Origin: Desulfobacteraceae bacterium
Lineage (GTDB): Bacteria > Desulfobacterota > Desulfobacteria > Desulfobacterales > SURF-7
Length of the DNA: 11,902 nt
Reading direction: 5' to 3'
NCBI GenBank assembly: GCA_030619585.1
Contig: JAUXBD010000006.1
Location: 1-11,902, forward strand
The stretch's first letter is position 1. Each line of letters opens with the position of its first letter. The notes beneath the pieces are model-generated. The model saw only the letters and a list, made by a program, of their open reading frames with translations, was not told the origin of the DNA and ran no database searches. The position numbers and the translations under genes are program-made. Of the stretch, positions 6,798 through 11,902 are shown piece after piece.

Positions 6798-7586
6798 ATT
6801 CCAAAAGCTTTTATAAATAATATTAATATCTCCTATGAAACCTATGGGGACGGTGAGCCGTTAATCCTGTTAATGGGGCTTGGCGCGGACAAAAACGCGT
6901 GGTTCCTTCAAGTCAAAGAATTTAAAAAATATTTCCTTGTAATCGCACTTGATAACCGGGGGACCGGAGAAAGTGACAAACCAGATACTGACTTTACAAT
7001 CATGGATATGGCTGATGATACAATCAGCCTTATGGATCATCTATGCATAAACAAATCGCATATCCTCGGCACATCCATGGGCGGCGAAATCGCCCAGGGA
7101 ATTGCGATTAATTATCCTGAAAGAGTAAACAGACTCGTCCTGGCATCAACACTTTACAGCGGTTCGGCAATGGAGAAATATACCAAAGAAAATTTTTCAA
7201 ATGTGGATGCATATAAAGATATAGAAAATATGGATGTTGAAAAGTATTTTAAAGAATTGGTATCTTTATCGTTTAATATTGAAGAATCAGATATTTATGT
7301 CCAAATGTCTAATGACTATATTAAACTGGTTGGGACTGAAGTACTCAAAAAACATATAAAAGCATCCGCGTGCTTTGAAACAGAGGACCGTCTGCATTTG
7401 ATAAATGCACGGACTCTGGTATTAACTGGGACAGAAGACAGGGTTGTGCCGCCGCGTTTTTCAGAAGTGTTGTCTGACAGGATAAAAGATTCTGTACTAA
7501 TAAAGATTGAAAACGGGTCCCACGCGGTCAACCTTGAAATGAGTGATGTTTTTAACAAAAAAGTGCTGGACTTCCTTACAGATTAG
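6798..7586 (+). CDS. Alpha/beta hydrolase, probable ATT start codon
   Basis: Serine hydrolase of the alpha/beta fold; substrate unknown (ester, lactone or C-C bond hydrolysis are all possible). With the start at 6798 the protein has 262 residues. It begins (I/M)PKAFINNINISYETYGDGEP, the usual first two strands, followed by the LLMGLGAD oxyanion turn, DNRGTGESDKP, the nucleophile elbow GTSMGG (S93), the acid D214 in TGTEDRVVPP and H242 in NGSHAVN. The catalytic triad is therefore complete. The first in-frame ATG is at 6873 and would delete the first strand and part of the oxyanion region. No ATG, GTG or TTG lies between the in-frame stop at 6774-6776 and 6873 at a sensible place. ATT at 6798-6800 aligns with the normal initiator Met-Pro-Lys position and has GGAG seven bases upstream. 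It is monocistronic as far as can be seen. Either ATT is used as a rare start or the start codon has mutated. Confidence 0.85.
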   Translation: MPKAFINNINISYETYGDGEPLILLMGLGADKNAWFLQVKEFKKYFLVIALDNRGTGESDKPDTDFTIMDMADDTISLMDHLCINKSHILGTSMGGEIAQGIAINYPERVNRLVLASTLYSGSAMEKYTKENFSNVDAYKDIENMDVEKYFKELVSLSFNIEESDIYVQMSNDYIKLVGTEVLKKHIKASACFETEDRLHLINARTLVLTGTEDRVVPPRFSEVLSDRIKDSVLIKIENGSHAVNLEMSDVFNKKVLDFLTD

Positions 7587-7608
7587 CAGAACCCGCTGTT
7601 TTATCTGT
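7578..7608 (+). terminator. Weak hairpin over the hydrolase stop codon
   Basis: ACAGAT (7578-7583) pairs with ATCTGT (7603-7608), and inside it AGCAG pairs with CTGTT, including one G-T pair, around a six-base loop. It ends the gene but has no T tract, so it may only be a 3' hairpin. Confidence 0.3.
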
Positions 7609-7748
7609 TAACCAGACAGTCAGTACAGCCACGGCAAATTGATTCTAAAATGAAAACACTGAAAAAATTAGCACTTAAATTGATTGTTGACTAAATACCG
7701 AAAAAGCAAAAACAAAATTAGAAAAAATTCGAATTTGATAAAAATATT

Positions 7749-7833
7749 ACCATGAAGACCATGAAGATCATGAAGAAAAAACTTTAATTATTTGAAATTA
7801 CGTAACCTTCGTGCTCTTCTTGCCCTTCATGGT
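7749..7833. repeat. Imperfect 27-bp inverted repeat made of nonamers (MITE-like)
   Basis: The left arm (7749-7775) is three 9-bp units: ACCATGAAG, ACCATGAAG, ATCATGAAG. The right arm (7807-7833) is their reverse complement, matching at 22 of 27 positions. The arms are separated by 31 AT-rich bases. The structure resembles a small non-autonomous mobile or REP-like element. No target duplication is evident. Confidence 0.55.
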
Positions 7834-7997
7834 TAATCAGGCAGTTAAAAAGTATTGAAATAAGTCATTATTCAACATCGTGTATGATTATCAAATCTAT
7901 TTATACTCTATATATAGACCTCGTAATTTATTTCTAAATAATGGCTACAAACTGTTAAAATCGCAGCAGATCGCATGAATTTTGGACATTTATGATA

Positions 7998-8023
7998 CTG
8001 GCTGCTGGTCACTGGTGGCTGGC
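7998..8023 (+). repeat. Heptamer tandem repeat with CTGG core
   Basis: Four consecutive 7-bp steps starting with CTGG: CTGGCTG, CTGGTCA, CTGGTGG, CTGGC. The core is the same as in the octamer repeats at 5115-5157 and 11737-11775, but the period differs. Confidence 0.5.
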
Positions 8024-8139
8024 AAAAGGAAACGCTACGCTCTATCATGTATAATAAAAATTGAAGTTCAGCCTTCAAAATGCGAAACATAAGAGATCGT
8101 TCTTCTGTAACGCCGGAATCCGCCGGGAAAGGATAATGA

Positions 8140-9465
8140 ATGAAAAAAGATGTATCTGTGGTGTATTATAGAAGCGCCCAAGAATCGGTAGCAGAAGCTA
8201 TAAACCTTTCCGGTACTTTTGATAAGTTAAGCAGAGGGGACAATGTTTTTATCAAACCCAATATTGTATACTGGTCCCGTGAGGCACAAGTCCCTCCATG
8301 GGGTATGATTACCACGTCAAGAGTTGTGGAGGATGTGGTGCGGGAGCTTAAAGATAGAGGCGCAGGGCAGATCACCATAGGGGAGGGGATCATCACATTT
8401 GATCCAAAAGACAGAGAGACGTCGGCCCATGCATATGAGAGTCTCGGGTATAATGAACTTTCCAAGCGTTTTGGTGTAAAGATTGTAAACACTTTTGAAA
8501 GAGCGTTCCGAAGAAAAAGGCTTGGGGATGATGTGACCTTAAATTTTTCCGTTGATCTTTTGGATGCCGATTTTGTCGTCAGTCTGCCTGTATTAAAAAC
8601 CCATACACAAACGGTCGTCTCTCTGAGTCAGAAGAATTTGAAAGGGTGTATAGACATCAATAGTCGGAAACGTTGCCACTCGGATGACAGGCATAAAAAT
8701 CTTGACTTTCATGTATCAATGCTTGCTGATGTGCTTCCAAAATCCTGTACTTTGATTGACGGCATATATACACTGGAAAGAGGGCCAACCTATATAGGAA
8801 AAGCCTTACGGAGCAATTTGCTGATTGCATCCGAGGATATGCTTTTGGCGGATATTGTCGGCACTGCATTGCTGGGTATAGATCCGGGGGAAGTCCCTCA
8901 TCTGGTAATGGCCTGTGAAAAGAGGGGAATAGCCTCAAGCATCGAATCCGCCGATGTTGTGGGAGAGCCGGTAGAGATGTGGGCAAGGCCGCATAAATGG
9001 GATTTCCCATACAATAAAGACAATTCACTCCCCGTTTATCTGGAATATATGGGCGTAAAAGGGCTTTCATTTCCCAAATATGATCACAGCCTTTGCACCT
9101 ATTGTTCCGGTATTATCGGGATTATTCAGTATGCTATCAGCAAGGCATGGAAAAAAACGCCTTATGATGGTGTTGAGATCCTCACCGGCAAGATATGCCG
9201 CCCGAATCCAGAGATGAACCACACCCTTCTCGTCGGAAAATGTCAAATAAAACTGAATAAAGATAATAAACAGATCCGTAATTCCATTCCCGTACCCGGT
9301 TGCCCGCCAAGACTGGATAAATTGGTTGATGGGTTAAGAGAGGCAGGAATTGATGTTGATCCTGACATTTTTAAGGACCATGAACTCGCTCCCGAACTGT
9401 TTATGAAAAGATATCTAAACCGGCCCGAATTTTCATGGGATTTTTACAAAATAGAGCCTGAATGA
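8140..9465 (+). CDS. DUF362-domain protein with cysteine-bearing C-terminal extension
   Basis: DUF362 proteins are widespread in anaerobes and mostly uncharacterised; many carry ferredoxin-like domains. The DUF362 core is clear: VFIKPNIV (36-43), ITIGEGI, SLPVLKTHTQT (148-158) and SQKNLKGCIDI (163-173), followed by HKNLDFHVSMLADV and a segment on an active-site-like Asp-Gly (LIDGIYTLERGP). After about residue 310 comes an extension with C319-x2-C322, C353, C368 and C388. C388 sits in PVPGCPPRLDKL, which resembles the GCPPR loop of NuoB-type Fe-S subunits. These cysteines could bind a metal or cluster; this is inference. AAAGGA precedes the ATG. The stop codon overlaps the start of the dihydroorotate dehydrogenase-like fragment (ATGATG), so the two were translationally coupled, which implies a joint role before the downstream gene was cut. 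Confidence 0.9.
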   Translation: MKKDVSVVYYRSAQESVAEAINLSGTFDKLSRGDNVFIKPNIVYWSREAQVPPWGMITTSRVVEDVVRELKDRGAGQITIGEGIITFDPKDRETSAHAYESLGYNELSKRFGVKIVNTFERAFRRKRLGDDVTLNFSVDLLDADFVVSLPVLKTHTQTVVSLSQKNLKGCIDINSRKRCHSDDRHKNLDFHVSMLADVLPKSCTLIDGIYTLERGPTYIGKALRSNLLIASEDMLLADIVGTALLGIDPGEVPHLVMACEKRGIASSIESADVVGEPVEMWARPHKWDFPYNKDNSLPVYLEYMGVKGLSFPKYDHSLCTYCSGIIGIIQYAISKAWKKTPYDGVEILTGKICRPNPEMNHTLLVGKCQIKLNKDNKQIRNSIPVPGCPPRLDKLVDGLREAGIDVDPDIFKDHELAPELFMKRYLNRPEFSWDFYKIEPE

Positions 9466-9536
9466 TGATCAAACCTAAACTTAATACAGGAAGGCTTGAG
9501 ATTAAAAACCCGGTGATGACCGCATCCGGCAACTAT
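9462..9536 (+). pseudogene. 5' fragment of a dihydroorotate dehydrogenase-type gene
   Basis: The first about 25 codons read MMIKPKLNTGRLEIKNPVMT then ASGNY. This matches the N-terminus of class 1 dihydroorotate dehydrogenases (PyrD) and related flavin enzymes such as PreA, in which the stretch LELKNPVMTASG leads into the FMN-binding barrel. After Tyr at 9534-9536 the frame stays open to 9767, but the sequence is the antisense of another gene and has no similarity to PyrD. The gene has therefore lost more than 90% of its length. ATG codons at 9462 and 9465 overlap the DUF362 stop, so this was the second gene of an operon. Whether it was true PyrD or a paralogue cannot be judged from so short a piece. 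Confidence 0.75.
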
Positions 9537-9547
9537 GTCCTTGCATC

Positions 9548-10656
9548 TCACGTCCCCTTTCCCAATTGGGGATTTTCCGGACAAATAAGTGGTTTATGGG
9601 AAACCGCAACTCGGGTGACGCAACCCCTGCAATCTATGCATGGATTTATCTCCTTTTCCCTACCCGAGGCAATTTTGTTGGGTAGGTCAGGATCTACGAG
9701 CAGTGCCCTGCCAATTGTGGATAAGTCCAACTTGTTTTCGCTGATTGTCTTTGCCGCTTTCAAATAATCGACACCGCCGCCGGATAACACCGGAACCGTA
9801 ACCAATTGTTTGATTTTCCGTGCAAAACGGTCAATATCTTCAGGGGGCGGTGTCTTTGGCTCGGATGCGAAAATGACCCCGCACACAGATACGTCAATGG
9901 CATCGATCCCCGCATTTTGTATGATCCCTGCCAGCTGATGCGCCTCGTTTATTTTGCCGTCCAGCGTTAATTGTTCGAAATCGATGCGGCATAATACAGG
10001 ATAATCATTTCCGGTCCGGTTCTTTATTGCTTTAATTATATCCACGAGAAATTTGGCCCTGTTCTCCAAGGAACCACCATATGAATCTGTACGTTGATTC
10101 AATAAGGGCGATAAAAACTGAGCGATCAGATAGAAGTGGGCGCCATGAATCTCGACACAGTCAAAACCGGCTTTTTGGGCCAGCATGGCAGCATTGGCAA
10201 AATGGTCCACAATATCGCCGATTTCATTTGATTCAAGCGTTCGGGCCTCATTGTCTTCAGCAGTCGGCGTCATGGAAGGGACCACCGAAGGGAACACCGC
10301 CTTTTTCCCTGTCTTGCAAAAAAGGGCCTGGGAGCCCCCATGCTGAAGCTGGATAGAGGCTTTTGCTCCTGTTGCATGAATCGCATTTGCCAGTTGGCTC
10401 AAGCCGGGAAGAAACCGGTCCGCATCTATCCGCAGACCGTTTTTAAATGCAAGGCCTTTGTTGCCGTCAACACATGTAGCTTAAACAATTATCATACCAA
10501 CACCTCCACGGCCACGCTCAGTATAATAATTTTTCATTTGCCGGGTGACATACCCCTCATCAGAACCATAGTGGGTAACCATTGGCGGCATAACAATTCT
10601 GTTTTTCAATTCAAGCTGCCCTAAGGTTGAAACAAAGGTGAAATATCTTTGTTCAT
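9548..10656 (-). pseudogene. Old Yellow Enzyme-family NADH:flavin oxidoreductase, decayed
   Basis: FMN-dependent oxidoreductase of the 2,4-dienoyl-CoA/2-enoate reductase type. The start at 10656 (MNKDISPLFQP) has GGGGAG upstream but meets a TAG at 10623-10621. A one-base shift then continues LGQLELKNRIVMPPMVTHYG to an in-frame TAA at 10483-10481 that replaces the expected Glu of IIVEAT. The rest is long and well conserved: IQLQHGG, GFDCVEIHGAHFYLIAQFLS, RTDSYGGSLENRAKF, VPVLSGGGVDYL, TIGRALLVDPD and a Fe-S motif CIDCRGC with a fourth Cys in CPENP. Family members with this cluster usually continue for about 300 residues with a flavin/NAD(P)H-binding half. Here the sequence stops four residues after NPQLGKG, at the junction with the DHODH fragment. 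There are three lesions in all, so a functional product is unlikely. Confidence 0.88.
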
Positions 10657-10781
10657 TTTATTTCTCCCCTAATATTTTTCGGTTTCATGTGTTGGTTTGT
10701 ATTCCCGGCAGCTTGCCATATGATACTTGGAAGAAGATAAAGTGTTGATATCCGTTACTTGCTGCGAGGAAGCTCAGTTAA

Positions 10782-11342
10782 TTATTGTTTCCCTTTGGGA
10801 AAGGAACGATTAAACAGAGCTTCAATGGCTTTCTGCCCTTCCCCTGTAAGGTTGCGCGTTCCGGTGCCAGCAAAGGAGTCGTGAGATATCATCGGGGTGT
10901 CCGTTTTCCAGGTGTGATCGATCCAGGAAAACCACTCATTGCGTTCCTGGTCGTACACGCTCACCGGGCGGTTAAATAATTTTGCAAGTTCGACTCCCCA
11001 GCCTGTTCCTCCCTTGACCGTATCATCGGGCTGAATCCATCCCACAGCAAACACTTGATAGCCATTGTTTACCATATGAAATATGGACTGCATAACCTTT
11101 CGGATCTTATCGGTCTTTGTGTAGCTCCTCCCCATCCGCTTGGATACGATCTCCATGCTCACATCCCCTTTTTTGAGCTCTTCCTGGTCAAGAATCCTAA
11201 TGCCTAAATCCCTCTCCATCTGATGATCTTCAAAAGAGTAATTCACCTCATGGATTCCCATGCGCTCCGACTGTCTGCCAAATTCGGCCTCGGTGCCTTT
11301 GTGTCCGCCACTGTACATTGTAATTTTTGATAAATCCGTCAT
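10782..11342 (-). CDS. Conserved hypothetical protein, SLOG/Rossmann-like
   Basis: A 186-residue soluble protein without signal peptide or membrane segment. ITMYSGGHKGTEAEFG (residues 7-22) looks like a nucleotide-binding Gly-rich turn after the first strand. GYQVFAVGWIQPDD and KGGTGWGVELAKLFNRPVSVYDQ form a second strand-turn-helix with a GTGWG loop. This arrangement recalls the SLOG superfamily (DprA/Smf, LOG and TIGR00725-like proteins that bind nucleotides or their products), an assignment made by pattern only. The segment GTGTRNLTGEGQKAIEALF closes the protein. The start at 11342 follows AGGGTGAGG. The 3' end has a short TTTCCC/GGGAAA palindrome (10789-10803) but no clear terminator. It sits alone between a pseudogene and an intron remnant, and its function cannot be assigned. 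Confidence 0.85.
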   Translation of the reverse strand: MTDLSKITMYSGGHKGTEAEFGRQSERMGIHEVNYSFEDHQMERDLGIRILDQEELKKGDVSMEIVSKRMGRSYTKTDKIRKVMQSIFHMVNNGYQVFAVGWIQPDDTVKGGTGWGVELAKLFNRPVSVYDQERNEWFSWIDHTWKTDTPMISHDSFAGTGTRNLTGEGQKAIEALFNRSFPKGKQ

Positions 11343-11539
11343 TTCCTCACCCTTGTAGTTATAAATTCCGATTTTAAAAATAGTCCCTTTTTTAAACCAA
11401 TTCGTATCTTCCGCCGGATTTTAGCAGGAAAGTGCATAATCTAATTACTTTTTTCAGTATTGCAACCCTGGTTGTGAGTTTTTTGAGAAGTTTTTTGTTG
11501 CGGAATTGTCATTGCGGCCGGGTCGCCCATGTTTATTTA

Positions 11540-11712
11540 TCAATTGAGCAAGTTTTAAGAGGGCAAGTCCCGGTTAAACAAATTCAAAAAGGTTTAACGG
11601 GATAAAACTTGAATCTTGAGAATGCGCCGATTAAAACCGGCAAGGTGGTGGGAATGCAAGAGTCCTACGGTGAAGGTTTAGCCAACCACATCAGCTCTGA
11701 GTCATGCGGTAT
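11540..11712 (+). mobile_element. Probable 5' remnant of a group II intron
   Basis: The segment translating as TGKVVGMQESYGEGLANHI (11635-11691) and the DNA ending gagtcatgcgg resemble the sequence that in many bacterial genomes lies inside group II introns just upstream of the reverse transcriptase/maturase gene, where it is often mis-annotated as a small protein. It is preceded by the imperfect inverted repeat CCCGGTTAAAC (11569-11579) / GTTTAACGGG (11592-11601), a plausible RNA stem. After 11712 the resemblance ends abruptly and no reverse transcriptase follows, so this is a truncated relic. The assignment rests on recall of family sequences, not on a search. Confidence 0.5.
11569..11601 (+). 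repeat. Inverted repeat in the intron-like remnant
   Basis: CCCGGTTAAAC and GTTTAACGGG pair over 10 bp with one bulged G around a 12-base loop. It is likely an RNA stem of the intron remnant; no T tract follows, so a terminator is less likely. Confidence 0.55.
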
Positions 11713-11736
11713 TGGCGGTAACGCCATTTGCCTTTC

Positions 11737-11775
11737 ATTCCAGCATCCCAGTATCCAGTATCCCAGCATTCCAGT
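11737..11775 (-). repeat. Octamer tandem repeat with CTGG core (copy 2)
   Basis: Five units on the plus strand: attccagc, atcccagt, atccagt (one base short), atcccagc, attccagt. Their reverse complements are the same unit type as the repeat at 5115-5157, about 6.6 kb away in opposite orientation. Confidence 0.7.
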
Positions 11776-11783
11776 ATGGCCTT

Positions 11784-11902
11784 TTATGTTGTTTTATTGC
11801 TGTCAGGAATTTGAATGATAAAAGATCTTTTAGAAATAATGAGCCAGAGTGACCCACAGGCAATGCCTGTTACTATTTGCAGTAATCCCATGACCATAAT
11901 TA
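11784..11902 (-). CDS. Possible C-terminus of a membrane protein (partial, uncertain)
   Basis: On the minus strand the open frame to the window edge ends GLLQIVTGIACGSLWLIIS followed by KRSFIIQIPDSNKTT and a stop at 11784. This is a hydrophobic helix with a basic and polar tail, as at the end of an inner-membrane protein. On the plus strand an overlapping frame from the ATG at 11815 (MIKDLLEIMSQSDPQAM, with AGGA upstream) also runs off the edge and is an equal alternative. Only one can be real, and neither matches a family I recognise. Confidence 0.3.
   Translation of the reverse strand, partial: IMVMGLLQIVTGIACGSLWLIISKRSFIIQIPDSNKTT

Larger units (their letters stand above)
7587..8139. other. 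Repeat-bearing intergenic stretch before the DUF362 gene
   Basis: About 550 bases without a convincing gene. It holds the nonamer inverted repeat (7749-7833), a heptamer CTGG repeat (7998-8023), a small TTGAAG/CTTCAA hairpin (8061-8078) and a CCGG-flanked hairpin just before the ribosome binding site of the next gene. A 60-codon minus-strand frame at 7908-8090 lacks any recognisable feature and I do not count it. Confidence 0.6.
11343..11783. other. Intergenic stretch before the window end
   Basis: About 440 bases with no confident protein gene. The first about 200 are AT-rich and featureless. Then come the intron-like remnant (11540-11712), an imperfect inverted repeat within it, and the octamer repeat at 11737-11775. 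The 69-codon plus-strand frame at 11609-11818 belongs to the intron-like segment followed by unrelated repeat sequence and is not a normal gene. Confidence 0.55.

Noticed and set aside
6785..6820. Short ATG frame (MEKSNSKSFYK) just before the hydrolase
   Set aside because: It overlaps the proposed ribosome binding site and N-terminus out of frame and is only 11 codons; most likely chance, although a leader peptide cannot be excluded.
7908..8090. 60-codon minus-strand frame
   Set aside because: It runs across the heptamer repeat, has no recognisable motif and no convincing ribosome binding site.
8657..9070. 137-codon minus-strand frame within DUF362
   Set aside because: Antisense shadow of a strongly conserved coding region.
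9537..9767. Continuation of the DHODH-like frame as a 101-residue protein
   Set aside because: After ASGNY the frame is simply antisense to the OYE pseudogene and has lost all similarity to PyrD.
10789..10803. TTTCCC/GGGAAA palindrome as terminator of the SLOG-like gene
   Set aside because: The stem is short, lies within the coding end, and is followed on the minus strand by CAATAATTAAC rather than a T tract.

Overview
The window looks like accessory chromosome from a moderately AT-rich anaerobic bacterium. The combination of an FmdE-type protein with a zinc ribbon, a DUF362 protein, a Fe-S Old Yellow Enzyme homologue, radical SAM and HD-GYP proteins, and abundant small intergenic repeats fits a sulfate-reducer-like Desulfobacterota (Desulfobacterales). 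That assignment is inference from protein family flavour only; there is no rRNA or other marker here.

Layout. Bases 1-310 hold the 3' part of an HU-family DNA-binding gene and its terminator. Bases 397-1344 encode a radical SAM protein, which converges with a 15-base overlap on a minus-strand block running 5005 to 1330: a double-receiver HD-GYP response regulator, a secreted Sel1-repeat protein and a secreted START-domain protein, probably one transcription unit. Bases 5193-6375 hold two more minus-strand genes: an FmdE-like protein followed by a polytopic membrane protein whose reading frame is broken near its N-terminus. Going right, on the plus strand, are an alpha/beta hydrolase that appears to begin at a rare ATT codon (6798-7586) and a DUF362 protein (8140-9465).

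The DUF362 gene overlaps the first 25 codons of a dihydroorotate dehydrogenase-type gene. That gene stops being recognisable at about 9537, exactly where the 3' end of a minus-strand Old Yellow Enzyme pseudogene begins. This is a rearrangement junction that cut two genes at once. The pseudogene also carries a frameshift and an in-frame stop. Bases 10782-11342 encode a conserved SLOG/Rossmann-like hypothetical protein, and the end of the window holds what looks like the 5' remnant of a group II intron.

The theme is gene decay and small repeats rather than a clear new system. One gene is decayed beyond doubt (the OYE), one is broken by a frameshift (the membrane protein), one has an eroded 3' end (Sel1, through a 74-bp deletion between repeat copies), one is a truncated start (the DHODH fragment), and one has a non-canonical start. 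Between genes lie short tandem repeats built on a CTGG core at three places, a nonamer-based inverted repeat, and a perfect 12-bp inverted repeat in front of the fmdE-like gene. The most coherent functional unit is the HD-GYP/Sel1/START block, which suggests cyclic-di-GMP-linked control of envelope proteins; this is inferred from gene order only.
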